A stretch of DNA of 64,000 nucleotides from Tetramitus jugosus. Lineage: Eukaryota > Heterolobosea > Eutetramitea > Acrasida > Vahlkampfiidae. The stretch covers positions 372,001 to 436,000 of the forward strand of contig OW569363.1 in assembly GCA_937625935.1 (NCBI GenBank), in the 5' to 3' direction. The notes below the pieces were generated by a model that was given only the letters and a program-made list of their open reading frames with translations, did no database searches and was not told the origin of the DNA. The stretch's first letter is position 1, and each line of letters opens with the position of its first letter. A program made the position numbers and the translations under genes. This document shows, piece after piece, positions 37,898-50,477 of the stretch.

Positions 37898-40800
37898 TTA
37901 TTGACCAGGGCTCATCATGGTCGTTGTATGTGGCGGCACTTTTCGAGACAACAATGAGATTTCCTGCTTGCATGCTTCGATGTTTCTTGTTTGCTCGAGT
38001 GCAATGTCTTGCATTCTCTTTCTCCTGTCTACTTTCACGTTGGTTAGTGTCTTGGTTATTCGGTGTACCATGGTGGTTTGCGACACATCCAACTCATTCT
38101 CCAGCTCTTGTTGCCTCTGACGCAATGAGGCAAGCGTAGATAGCAACCTGGTGTTTTCTGTTGTAGCTGAGATCAGTTGTTCCTTTGATTCTGCAATTTT
38201 CTCGTCCCATTTTGTGAGTATCTCATGTGCTTGATTCTCGTTCTTCTTTAGTTCTGATTCCAATGCCACGATTCCAGAGTTCTCGGCTGCCTTTTCCAGT
38301 TCCTCAATGTCAATCTCTTTGCCAAATTTCAGCAATTGGACTTCCCTTACCTTGTTCTTTGCGAAGGAGTAGTCATCTTCTCTTGTTTTCTGTTCTTTAA
38401 GGAGTGCTTTTTGATTCTTTTGAAGGTCATTGTGTCTAACCCTCAATTGCTTTCGTTCTTCATTCAAAATCTGGATTCGCTTGACCAATTTTTTGAGTCC
38501 ACTTTTGGTGAACACGATATGATCTGAAAGATCTGCAGGAATCTTATTCTGAATCAGTGACTGGATCTGATTCAGTTTTAATACAACTACCATATGAAGT
38601 TCATTGATATGTTTTTGTTTTTCTAATTGAATATCTCTTATCCTTTTCTCTATTTTGGTTCTATCAAGGTCTATTGTTCTCAAGTCCCTTTGGTTTTTCT
38701 CAATTTCCTTCTTGTATAATTCAACACTATTCAATATATTCTCGAGAAATTTCTCTTGTTCTATCCTTTCTTGTCTTAGTGAGAGAATTTGTTCAAATAG
38801 TTGTTGATCACAGTTATCAGGTTTTTCATCCTTGTTCAACAAATTATCTTCTTCGTCCTCATCTTCGTCAGAGTCAGAGTCATTGTCAGAGGTTGATCTC
38901 TTAAAAATTCGATTTAATTCTTCTCTTGCTGGATGTTTTTCAGCAACTAACTCATTATAGTCTCGTTTAATACGTTCAATATTCAAGTTCGAGATCTCTT
39001 CTTTCCTTTTCGAAAGCATTGAGGTAATTTCAACGATTTTGTTCGAAATTTCTTGTCTCAAGCACAGCTTTTTAGACAATTCAGAATACTCGGTGTTGTC
39101 TTTCTGTTCGAAAGTTTTCAAAATTTTCAGCTCGTGGAAAGCTAATAAGAGTCTGAGGTCTGCATGCTTTAAATCACTATCAAGAATATATTTTTCTCTC
39201 CGAAGTTCATCAATGGCGGCATCGAAACTCTCAATTTGTTTCTGTCTTTTCCTGAGTATTCGATCTTTTTCGTACTCTAGGGTCAATTTGTTCATCGAGA
39301 GTTCATTCTTCTCAAGTTCAGACAGAGTGTCAACAACCACTCTTGCCTTTCTTTCATCATTCTTCTCTTTTGCCGTATCCCTTCTGGCTTTACTTGTCAT
39401 TGGAGTTAGTTCGTCCTTATGAACCTCTGATCCGCCCATTGAAAAATTACCCAAGTTTGTTCGATGTCCGGTCAACCTTCGTTGTTCTGCCAGCATTTCT
39501 TGTTCATATTCAAGTATAAGGTCCATAGATATGTTCTCTCTGTCTTCTGGTATTTCACATCTAGCAAGAGGAGCCATCTCCAGAGTATCAGCAATTCCTA
39601 ACTGCTTATTAATATCATTGACTTGCTTATGGTACTCCTTGAATTTGTCAATCAATCTTTGTTTTAAATCTCGTAATCCTAGAACTCTAACATTGAAAAC
39701 CATCCTCAATGTATGCATACTCTCTTCCAACAAAATCATCTGTCTTAATTTTTTATCAGCCGTGATCCTTGAATGGTCTGAGATACTGAAGTTGTCGTCT
39801 GTTCTTAACTTGTAATCTCCCATATTCTGTTGAGCACTAGTAATTTCTTCAACCATACTGAGATCTTCATCAGTAGACTGAGGCTCTCGACTTAATAGAG
39901 AATCTTTAATGATCATTCTCTCCTTTCTCTTCTTTTTCACTTCCAAAGCTTTTTCACCTGGTACGTGTTTTTGGGTCTCCCGTTTCCAAGGCGGTCTCTT
40001 TCTAGAGCTCTGATGGGATTCTTGAGGAGTATCAATATCGGATATCGCTTCGCTGAGAGAGATATTTTCGCTTTGTTCGATCTGTTTTTGTTTCTTTAGA
40101 ATTTCTTCGTTGATTTTGGCATGAAAATGATCAATTAGTTGTTGAAGAATGGGTCGTATCTTCGGTGTTTTGTATGATTCTACCTCATGACCAGACTCAA
40201 AAGCTTTGAGTACAATTCTCTCAACATCTAAGCTGTCGATATATGTATCCTTCAGTTTCTTTAGTTTAATATCGGTCCAAGTCGAATCCCATTCGAGTAC
40301 TTTCCTGGCTACCTCTAGCTTCTCCTGAGTCATCTTCTCCACCTTTTCTTTCATTGTTTTATCGAGTTGCAATTCATCTCGAGTAAGACGAACATGTTCC
40401 TCTCTTCTATTATTTGATTCTACCAAAGCAAAGTATTTCGTTCTTAATTCCGATATCCTATTTCTTCGCTCTTCCTTCCTTGTTTCTGTGTCGCTTTTCT
40501 TCTGATCCTCTTTGCTCTTTAATTTTTCTTGATGAATACTAAAAGCACATGGATCTATGATGTCCTTCACCATTGAAAATTGAGCTTGAGTCCCTATTTT
40601 GGATGGCAGAAGCATTTCAGGATGTTGAGTTATTGATTCATTCAAAATTCGTTGAACGAATATTCCTCCATCGTTGCCCACTGACAATAAGTAACTATCA
40701 TCAAAACTTAGAGTAGCTTTGTTGATTCTCCCTTGAATCGAGTCATGAAGTCCACGCACTTTTAATTCTCGATTGAATTTTCCGTTCTCATAACTGTTTT

Positions 40801-42933
40801 TATCAAATATCCGTACCTTTCCGTCTTTGTATCCAAGAACCACATACTTTCCTGAAGAAGAGAACATTACACTTGTACAAGGTGACACATTATTCTGCAC
40901 GTATGAAGCAACTGCATACTCATATGACTTATCTCCAACTTGTAAAGGTTTCATAGGGTCGTATGAACCCCACATCCTTCCGTTATAAAGTAGGAGTCCT
41001 TCATTACAATTTAATGATACCAGTAATTGTTGTTGACCACTCTCCTTGATACATACAATCTTTAATAATTGTTTTCTGATATTCTCTTCGTGATCGACTT
41101 GTTTTCTCTTATCTTTGGGTTGGTCTTCCATGTCTCCATTCTCATTGTTTGAATCCCCTTCAACTTCAGTCTTCTTAGGCTCTATACACTGGTGATACAT
41201 TAGAGAGTCATATGATAGTTCTATTTCCAATGAATCAGCACTATCTCGATGTGAAAGGTCGGGAATATTGACTCGTAGTAAACAGTCATTCGCTAAGGCC
41301 ACGAATAGGGTTCGATTATCAAGACTCCAGTCGAGACTTCGGACGGGTTCAGGGACACTCGCAAATCCGAACGGTTCTAATTTCTTATCGAAAAAGAATA
41401 ACGTTTTATCCTTACTTCCGGTGACCAAGAGTTCTCCATCTCTTGAAAATGAAAAATCTGTGATTGGGGATGTGTGCGGTTTTTTCACCTTCACGAGCAA
41501 GAATCCATCACTACACCTTTGCACTATTCTTATAGTTCCATCATCGAAGCTAACAGTGGCTGTAGTTTCGCTTGGATCAATTTCCTATTGAAGAGGTATA
41601 TACACGTTAGAAAAAGATTGCAAGGTTAAGAAGAGGTAACAAGACACTTACTGTTGGATTCCATTGTGCTTTGGTTGCGCCAGCAGAGCACTGATACAAA
41701 TACAGAGATTTCCTGGAATTATAATCAACCAACCTCAACGTGCCATCTAGGCCAATTGTAAGTGCTGTATGATCATGAGGACTCGGACTAACATCTGTGA
41801 CTGGGCCAGCATGGAACTCTAGAATTTTTTCAGAGATAAACACATGATTTCCTAGATCGAAGTTAACCTGCCATAGTGCACCAGCTGCGTCTAGCACTAA
41901 CCAGAAATCATCTGATCGAACAAGTGAAACTATTTTGACATTAGGTCCTATCTGGTGTTCGAACTCAGGTAGTATCTCTAAAATATTGTTATCGTCACTT
42001 GGTTCTGCGCGATCTATCTGTTCAAAATTCCAGTATCGTATGTATCCGTCTGATCCGCCAGTAACAATTTTACTCCCGTCGTGAATGACTACCTCAAGCT
42101 TCCCATCATGACAAAATAACCCACCGGGTTTCATTACTATACTCTTAATCAAGTTTCCTTCCCATAAAAGCATGTTACCGCGCTCAGATCCAGATATCAC
42201 TTTTCCATCAGGTAGAATACAATATCCATATATATCACTAATATCGACCTTTCCAAATTTTCCAATCTGACCCTGAAGTTTTAAGCCGGTAAAAGTTTGG
42301 GCCATCTTCCAGAACTTGATATGCCCAACACCAGATGTAACAAGTTGACCATCATTCGTATCAGAGAATGAAACATTATACACGTCTTGTCCAAATGCTT
42401 TGTATCTCAAACTAATTTTTTCTTCCTCCCAGTTCCAAATCGTTAGCATATAATCGGGATGGGAACCCACAGTAGCCAACATTGTACCGCTCTTATTGAA
42501 GCAACACGTACTATAGGCAACGGATGTACCTTTCTTTAGCGTCTTATGAATCTCTAGTGCTGGGTAACTGTAAATGTATACATCAGGTTCTTTACCCACA
42601 ACTGCTACCGCAATAAACTTCTTGTTTGGATGAACCTTTGTTGCATAAGAAGAAGTAAGTCAGAGCGAAGGGACATAATAAACAATACCAAAAACAGTAA
42701 CATACAGCTATAGCGCCGATACCATCTTGCCCTTGTACTTCTATCCAATGATATGTCCTACTCCTCAAGTTAAAAAACTGCAGGGTATTACCAACAGACA
42801 ACACAACGACATTGCTCTCAATGAGATGTATGTTGTTTCTTTTCGCGTTGGGAAAACCAAAGCTATAGTACAAGGACGTATCAAAAGAAGCATCTTGCAT
42901 ATCAATAATGCTCGTGGGAGCTCCTGACGACAT
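37898..42933 (-). CDS. CFAP44: Cilia- and flagella-associated protein 44 (CFAP44/WDR52), 3 exons
   Basis: CFAP44 is part of the tether that holds the inner-arm dynein f/I1 head to the axoneme. Exons are 42706-42933, 41652-42635 and 37898-41584; introns of 70 nt (GTATGT...AAAG) and 67 nt (GTAAGT...ATAG) are both phase 0, giving 1632 aa. The N-terminal half is WD40 with VHPNKKFIAVAVVGKEP, SPDYMLTIWNWE-type (SHPDYMLTIWNWEEE), SGVGHIKFWKMAQTFTGLKLQ and LPDGKVISGSERGNMLLWEG, which match CFAP44 closely. After TSPITDFSFSRDGELLVTGSKD come about 800 residues of coiled coil. Human CFAP44 is about 1850 aa. Its presence implies a motile flagellated stage. Confidence 0.93.
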
Positions 42934-43103
42934 TTGTCTCTCTCCAATCCCAATTTGATTTTCTGCCAGGAAGTTTATCGTAATTTTTTATGCCGCCAAC
43001 TTGAAGGATGAAACTACGTCAAAACGTCGCCAAGAACTCACAGACGCAACCCAGAAAATCGCTCATACAACTCGCAAAGTAATACCTGTAGCATAGATAA
43101 AAA

Positions 43104-44162
43104 ATGAGTGAAGCAGTTCAACAGCAAAAGCAATCAAACACAAGCTCGAGCTTTCTCTCAGCAAACACCAGTGAGAAGGGAGAAAACACTGCACTGACGT
43201 ATGTACGCCACCCCTCAAAAAACTCTCAATACACTTTCTACACATCACTTAGAGCGAACTAACATCACTTCTCAACATTATCCATCTTCTTGTTGAACAA
43301 AAAGTTTGGATTCCAACAAGGATGTATTTGAGAACATTCTTCTCACGCTAAAGTGTAAGTCATGAACTCATTGTCATTCTTGTTTTCAGTTCTCTGTTCA
43401 CATTTTCAACTGATTTTCATCCATTGTATAATGTTCAGCTCTTCAACAACAAAACACTAGGCTTGCAAAGTTCCAACAGGATAGCTACAAGTTTCATCTT
43501 CAGCATCATTCCAACATTAAAAAAATTATTAGTGGACTGAATCTGTTGTCAGAGAACTTTGAACGAATGGGAATGAGTTCATTTGAGTTGAAACCAGAGG
43601 AAGATCAAGAACTCATGCAGAGATGTGCTCCGTCTGAACTGTCTCAGTCACAGAACCATCCGGCACAACAACCAAAGGACTCCTTTAGCTCTGCGATCGA
43701 CTTTAAAAGAAGTATGCAATTCGGTACCTATGATGTCTGAAAAAGATTCACTATTCTTACCTCTTACTGTTCTCTCTTCTGTCTAATTATTCTTTATGTG
43801 TAGCTCTGCATGACAAGATTGTTCAACACTCTAATAGTCTACATGAAGTGGACACGATACTGAGAGGAGTGAATGACATTGACACGTTCAAGCAGTTGAA
43901 ACCTGTTTCTCTCAGTCTTATTCTACCTGTCATGGAATCATGGCTGAGAGAGATTGACGATGCAAGAATGAGTCTCGTGTTTATGTATGAGGGAGCGCGA
44001 CTCTTTCCTGATGTATTCTCTCACAAGGACAATCGACCAATCATTCTTCGCATGATCAAGACGCTGGAGAGTTGGAGTCAAGAGGATGTGGAGAAAATTG
44101 ACTTTGAAGCGAATTGTGTGCGCGAACTCTATCAATTTCTGATCAGCAGTTGCTCTGAATAA
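43104..44162 (+). CDS. Unrecognised helical protein, 4 exons
   Basis: Four exons keep one frame: 43104-43198, 43305-43354, 43439-43711 and 43804-44162 (258 aa). Donors are GTATGT, GTAAGT and GTATGC; acceptors are AAAAG, TTCAG and TGTAG. The third donor could instead be GTACCT at 43723, which also keeps phase and adds four residues. The protein is almost all helix with coiled-coil potential (ILLTLKSLQQQNTRLAKFQQ, then HSNIKKIISGLNLLSENF, and a C-terminal LRMIKTLESWSQEDVEKI). It could be a subunit of a small helical complex, but I do not recognise a family. Introns are densest here in the window. Confidence 0.65.
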
Positions 44163-44562
44163 AGGCGAAACACAAATGGAATAGTGACCCATTATGCAGA
44201 AGCAAGGAAAAAAGGGATCATCATGTCAAGCAACAAATCGCAAGTTGGCATGGATGCCGCCGATAGTTTCTCCGTCTGTCATCCAATGGCGTCAACCATC
44301 AAAAATCTGACGAGCCAACAGAAGAAAACTCACTCCCACTTTAGCCAAAACGTTGCGCAATCACAAAACATAAAGAAAAAAGCTGCTTTGAGTAGACGTC
44401 TGCTGTCGACGATACTTGTCTCTCCCCAACAAAACAAGAAAAAAAGAACTCACCCAAAGTATACTCATCGTTTCTGTTTGAGAGCTCTCACAAAATCAAT
44501 CGCTCGCACACAACCAACCAACACACCTCAAACGAAAAAGCTTTCGTTTCCAAAATCAACTT

Positions 44563-44594
<32 letters not shown>

Positions 44595-44640
44595 ACACAC
44601 AACTGAACAGACATCAGCTCTAGATTATTACTGCCCAAAC
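44163..44640 (+). promoter_or_regulatory. Leader and promoter region of the LRR-RGS gene
   Basis: An open frame (ATG 44223 to 44606) exists but its product is a basic, Gln/His/Asn/Thr-rich string like a translated CAA/AAC leader, so I regard it as non-coding. No other feature is seen. Confidence 0.4.
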
Positions 44641-47600
44641 ATGTCGAAACCTTCACGATTTTCCATCACCCTACCCAAATCATCCTTCACTCCATCCATA
44701 CCTGCATCATTGTCATTAACACCTAGAGGTGTCATCTCATCATCACCATCATCCATATTGGACGTATTGGAGGAGAATGATCAGGATGAACACGAGTTGG
44801 AAGGTGTGCGGTCACTCACTACAATTATCACACGAAACAAGCAGACTCAAAAGAAACGAATGCATTTGGAATCAGTCTCCATCTCACAAAATAGCTTTCT
44901 ATCCGTATGTATTTTTGCATGTGCGTGCGTGTGTGACAATGTTTGTTGTTGAAGCTAACACACACGAGAAACCATTTTTTTTTCTCTCAATGCTTCTTCT
45001 TTGATTGATGATGACATACGCATTCTTTTGAATATGGAATCTATGTGGGATGGGTTTTACATGTATCTATATCTAGATTATCAAGGAACATGTATGGCTA
45101 GAGGAACTAAGTTTTAAGAATGTAAATCTATCACAGTTGGATGAGAAAAAAATGCAGAGCTATGGAAATGCACTGTCTCAATTGCAACAGCTACAAATGG
45201 TGTCATGTAAACTGAATCACGTGCCCACATTTGTCTGTGAACCAGCAAGTAATAACAATAACAATAATAACAATAATAATAATATGAATAACATGAACAA
45301 TAATAGTAGTGGAAATATGCCTAGGAGTCCACGTTCATCATCGTCATTATCGCCATCCAACAATAACAACGCTTCATCCATATCCTCAATGAACGATTAT
45401 CATCATAATCATAATCATAATAATAATAATAACGGTTATTCGATACCGACCAAATCAAAGAAGAGACACAGTATGACATCGACCTATTCTTCATCGTCCA
45501 TGGTCAATGATGCGCATGATGTACTCATGTTTCATGACTCTAGCAGTCCACTCAGTTCAAGTCCACTCAAATCAATGATGATGATGAATGTGCCCAGTGT
45601 CATCCATACCAACAATCATCACTGTTGGCAACAAACGCTTGTGACACTTGACTTGTCGGACAATTGCCTGTCGGAGCTGCCATCGAGCATCAATCAGTTG
45701 ATGGCGCTAACGACAGTGATATTGAGTATGAATCAGTTTACAAAGTTTCCGAAGCAGTTGACAAAGATGAAGACCTTGACTTCATTGCACCTGAAATGTA
45801 ACAGAATTACAAAATTGGAGGAGAGTTTATTCGTTCCAATGTCATTCAAGTCCCTCTTCTCATCGAAACGGAATTTAAATCCGATTTGTAAGACGTTGAA
45901 AACACTGGTACTATCGCACAATACGCTGCAATCGTTCCCTGAGTCCTTGTCCTATTTTTCTGTGCTGCAAGAGTTGGATCTGAGTAACAATGCGAATATT
46001 AAGAACTCGATTGATGAAGAATCGTTTTCGTTCTCGTGGACCAACACTCTGCAAATGCTCAACTTGGATCATTGTGGACTAGAAAAGTTTCCGACGCTTG
46101 TGACACGATTGCCCAATCTGAGACACATTCACTGTTCGAACAATAATTTTAAAGTGTTGCCAAAGTTGGGAAATTTGCCCTATTTGAGTACGTTGACTGT
46201 CTTGTCATGTGAAATTGAAGACTTGAGTCCTGTGTTCCCACAGAAGATGCTTCGAAAATTGAATGCCTCACACAATTGCATCAAGAATATTCCTGCTCTT
46301 TCGGTGCATAGTGTCAATGTACTGGAGGAGTTGTTGTTGAGTAATAATCAATTGACATCGCTAGGACCAGAATTGAGAGCATACACTGCGATAGTCACGC
46401 TAGACTGTGGACACAACTGTATTACTAGTGTGGATTCATGCATTTCCTCGCTCGTGAATCTCAAGTACTTAAATTTGAGTCATAATCAAATATCGGAGAT
46501 GCCAGATGATTTGTTCCTGCCATTGACAAATCTGAGATCCATCAACCTCTCTCACAACAAATTCCTGAAGAAGATTCCAAGTTTACGCAGCTGTACGCAC
46601 CTTCAAAAGCTGTCGGCGAAGTGTTGTTCTCTGAACCAATTCCCTTCAGGATTAGAATTCATCAAATCTCTGCTTGAGTTAGATTTATCACATAACTTAT
46701 TGACGAGCATTGATCAAAGTGTCTATGGTTGTGGTCTGTTGGAAATCTTTGATATTTCTAACAATTGTATCGAAACAATGGACGTTATCAAGGATGCAGG
46801 CACCGAGGCTAAAGTATACGATGTGTCTAATCTCTATTCTCTTCGCAGATTAAGGATAGATGGCAACAGTATTCCTGAACTGCCCTCTGCCATAACAAAG
46901 CTTCGAGATGTTGAACAGGTTAAGACAAGTGCTCAGCGAGCACTAAACGGCGATCAGTTGCATTGGATCAGAACAGTAGGTGTATCAATTATTAACACGT
47001 TCCGAGCGCCACATAAGGTTACAGATTCGCTCTATATTGGTTCAAAGGATGCTGTTTCCAATCTGGGTGTATTGAAGAATGAACTTGGCATTACTCACAT
47101 TGTAAATTTGTGCTCGAGAAAGTTAGGTGCTCAGTTGAATCGATTCCAAGTGATGTCTCGTTATGAAGTTAGTGAGGATCTATTCATTTATCTTGACATG
47201 ATAGACAAGTGTGTGGATTTCATTGAGCAGGCACTACAATTACAAGAGAACAAGGTGTTGGTCATCTGTGATGACATGTCAATGCTGTCGCCACTGATTT
47301 TGATGAGCTTGGATGTTGTGAAGAGCGCAAAGTCTGCAGATATTCAAAAGTTGATTGAACGTACTCAGACGTTACTGCCTCTCGCCAAGATGAATGTTGC
47401 CAAAATAGAACCTGTATTGAGACTATTTAATGAGTCTCGTCACAAGGAACCAATGAGTCCTGCCACTCCTTCGATCACAGCATCTCCAGAGGTCAACCTG
47501 CAATCATTTGCTGGTCTATTATCCAAGAAGGTACCACTCATTAAGACAATCCTAACAAATGACAAGAACAGAATGTACTTTAAACAGTTTTGCGAGCAGG

Positions 47601-48061
47601 AAAAGTCATTAGAAAATGTGTCATTCTGGGAAGAGATCGAACTGCGATACAAGAAGATTCAGGATGGACTGCAGCGATATGGATACGCTAGAAAGATATT
47701 TGAAACGTTTATCGATACATATGAAGCACCATTCCAGATCAATATTGATCAAAAGTTAGCAGATGAGATTGAATCACAACTCGATGCATTCTCTCATCTG
47801 GATCCATACCTGGAAGACGAAGAGGAGGATAATAATCATGGAGAAAAGGATCGATGGCGCATGAGTTTGGTGTTTCCATCTCATACCTTCTTTGATAACT
47901 TGATGCTTGCATCTGAGCGATTGATGCTTGATACTGTCCAACGTTTCCAGAAGAGTGATCTTTTCGTGCAGATGCAAACTGACCACACTGCAAAGACCGT
48001 GGAAACAAAGTTTTTGATTCAAACGCCACCATCTGCTTTCCGATCTCTCAGTGGTCTCTAG
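44641..48061 (+). CDS. LRR, inactive phosphatase-like and RGS domain protein, 2 exons
   Basis: Exon 1 is 44641-44904 and exon 2 is 45077-48061; the 172-nt intron (GTATGT...TCTAG) is phase 0, giving 1082 aa. Leucine-rich repeats begin near residue 95, pause for an Asn/His/Ser tract (about 135-270), then run to about 700 with repeats such as LTTVILSMNQFTKFPKQL and LKYLNLSHNQISEMPDDL. About 735-860 resembles a dual-specificity phosphatase (TDSLYIGSKDAVSNL, then VLVICDDMSML), but the HCX5R loop is replaced, so it should be catalytically dead. The C-terminus (about 900-1065) is an RGS domain with FKQFCEQEKSLENVSFWEEI, which would speed GTP hydrolysis by G-alpha. I know no described protein with this order. 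Confidence 0.85.
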
Positions 48062-48185
48062 GTCATCTTTTGATAAATATTTTGTTTTTGTTGTAGTTCC
48101 GCTGCTTTGTTTGTTGATCAATACAATAATTTATTACATGTTTTCATCCTCCCGCAAATAATTACAAATACCCTCACGTGAATGC

Positions 48186-49847
48186 TTAGATATCGTCCAT
48201 GAGTGGTCTTCTTTCAAGGTTCGACTCTGCTTCATCAGCGGTCATCACTGGAACATCATCGTACACGACATTGATTGGTTCGCTCGGTGCACTTGCTGCA
48301 TAAGCAAAGCATGGTTCCTTTGGTTCAATCCTACAGAATACGACGAAAAGGAAAATCAGACCAAAGATCACAGAAAAGATGATGGTGATAACCTTGACTG
48401 CCACATTGGTCAACATTCCTTGGATTGAATCCACAATCAACCATACGTTCAAACCAACAACGACCAGCACACAAATCCAACCAACGACCCATGTGGCCCA
48501 AGTGTTGGCAAATTCACCCATTGACTTGTGACTCGTAATACGAATGAGTGGCACCATCGCGAACGGCAGTTGCACAGATAAGACGACTTGAGACCACATG
48601 AGCAATGAACTACCAGTCAGATCACCCCAGATCAGAATGACAATGGCTGCTGGAATAATAGCGACACCTCTTGTGATCATTCTTCTGATCCAAGCACGCA
48701 TTTTAAACTTTAAGAATCCCTCCATGACCATCTGACCAGCAATGGTACCAGTGATCGTAGATGATTGACCTGCCAAAACAAGAGCCAAACCAAACACAAT
48801 AGAAGCACCCTTTCCAAACATGCTCTGAAGCATGACATATGCCTGTTGAATCACTGTAATCTCTCTCTTGCCATAGAATGCAGAAGCAGAGACGATCAAG
48901 ATGGACGCATTGACCAAAAGTGCCAAATTGAGTGAGAGGAGACCATCAAACAGAGCAAACCAATTGTAGCGACGAGTCAGTACCTTGTCATTGGACCTTC
49001 TCGTGAGAATGAGACCAGAGTGCAGATAGAGATTGTGAGGCATGATTGTCGCACCGAGAATACCAGTCGCAACAGACAAACTACCCGGTGGAAGACTGGG
49101 CCAGAGACCCTTGACGACATCCTTGGCCACAGGTTTAGCAATAAACACCTCCACAATAAAACAAATGCAAATAATGGACATGAGAAACAGAATAAACGAT
49201 TCCATGACTCTGTGACCAAACTGTTGCAACGCCAAAAAGATGAACGTGTCGAATGCAGTGAACACGACACCCCAGATCATTGGCAAACCAAACAACAAAT
49301 TCAATCCAATGGCCGTTCCCAACACTTCGGCCAAATCAGTCGCAGCAATGGCCAATTCAGCCAAGAACCACAACACACAAGAAACAGAAAACGGAAAATA
49401 GTTGCTGCACTGTTGAGACAAGTCCTTTCCAGTGACCAATCCCAAACGAGCAGACAACGTTTGTAAAACAATGGCAATCAAATTGGACATGACCAACACC
49501 CAAATCAAAGCATAACCAAATCGAGATCCACCTTCGATATCAGTGGCCCAATTACCAGGATCAACATAACCGACACTGATCAAGACAGCAGGCCCCAAAA
49601 AGGCCAAAAATTGCTTGAATTGAGTATAGTATGAATCCTTGGAGTGATCAACGAGAGAGTCGTTGTGAATATCAATGCTATATTCACTACTACTCTTCTT
49701 TCGCTTTCTTCTTGGTTTCTTGCTGCTTCCAGAGTAGTAGTCTGTGGAGCTTTGTTGGTCGCATTGACTACGGGATTGGTTCTTGGAGACGCCGAGGTAC
49801 TTGCTGCTTGCTTCTTCAGTAAATTTGCTTGGACTAGGAGGTGTCAT
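48186..49847 (-). CDS. NRAMP: NRAMP-family divalent metal transporter
   Basis: NRAMP proteins carry Mn2+ or Fe2+ with protons across endolysosomal or plasma membranes. The 553-aa product has the TM1 metal site DPGN at residues 96-99 and the TM6 site MPHNLYLHS, preceded by an 85-residue hydrophilic N-terminus and followed by further membrane spans to about residue 505. The TM6 Met and His are both present, which favours Mn/Fe over Mg or Al. The short acidic tail ends RRPLMDDI with an EPSE-like region. ATG at 49847. In amoebae such transporters often sit in phagosome membranes, but localisation here is inferred. Confidence 0.94.
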   Translation of the reverse strand: MTPPSPSKFTEEASSKYLGVSKNQSRSQCDQQSSTDYYSGSSKKPRRKRKKSSSEYSIDIHNDSLVDHSKDSYYTQFKQFLAFLGPAVLISVGYVDPGNWATDIEGGSRFGYALIWVLVMSNLIAIVLQTLSARLGLVTGKDLSQQCSNYFPFSVSCVLWFLAELAIAATDLAEVLGTAIGLNLLFGLPMIWGVVFTAFDTFIFLALQQFGHRVMESFILFLMSIICICFIVEVFIAKPVAKDVVKGLWPSLPPGSLSVATGILGATIMPHNLYLHSGLILTRRSNDKVLTRRYNWFALFDGLLSLNLALLVNASILIVSASAFYGKREITVIQQAYVMLQSMFGKGASIVFGLALVLAGQSSTITGTIAGQMVMEGFLKFKMRAWIRRMITRGVAIIPAAIVILIWGDLTGSSLLMWSQVVLSVQLPFAMVPLIRITSHKSMGEFANTWATWVVGWICVLVVVGLNVWLIVDSIQGMLTNVAVKVITIIFSVIFGLIFLFVVFCRIEPKEPCFAYAASAPSEPINVVYDDVPVMTADEAESNLERRPLMDDI

Positions 49848-50477
49848 ATTCTCTCTTTTTTATATATCAGCTGGAAAGCTATATAGTGTGTGTGTGTGAA
49901 GACTGGTTGTGTGTGTTTTTAAGCTTGAAGAAAAAAAAATGTGAAATTCCAAGGAGCTTTTTATCCCACAGGAGAAAGAATGGAGGACAATTGTGCAGGT
50001 GGGCAGGCATGCATGAAACCATTCCCGATGTTGGGATAAGGCGCGATTTGGGCATTGACCTCGTCTGTTTCGGATGACGGAGAATGCAAGGAATTGTATT
50101 CCGACACCTGGATAAACAATGATTGGGTTGGGATGGAAATGATTGTCAGGATGATGCTGGTCTGTGAGTGGATAAACATTTGCCACTCTGATTTTCACAC
50201 TTGTATTCCATGCTTAAAAACGTGCCAGACGCACCCAACTGGAAAACAATTGAGATATCGGACGACACTTCCCTTGGTCTTCTCAAAAAGTACCTGTTCT
50301 GAACCAACTCGGGTTGCCCACACGTGTCTCTTGCAATCTATTCAAGTATTATGTCTGCATTCAATTGATCTCATGAAACTTCAATCATTCTGTGCACCTT
50401 CGCGAAATTATAGCTACTTTTCTCCGATTGATGCTCAAACAAAGAAAAAACAAACTCGTGTGTTAATTAAACAAGAA
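49848..50477. promoter_or_regulatory. Divergent intergenic region between NRAMP and helicase genes
   Basis: Contains a GT-rich stretch (49885-49920). The helicase frame is open upstream to 50055 but codes for no recognised sequence; another in-frame ATG lies at 50370. No other gene is seen. Confidence 0.4.

Noticed and set aside
44223-44606. Plus-strand 128-aa frame before the LRR-RGS gene
   Set aside because: Composition (Gln, His, Asn, Thr, Lys runs) is that of a leader. No domain and no conserved motif.
50055-50477. Upstream extension of the helicase frame
   Set aside because: It begins with TTG, shows no DEAD-box homology and contains a long unrelated string; ATG at 50478 follows a proper leader.
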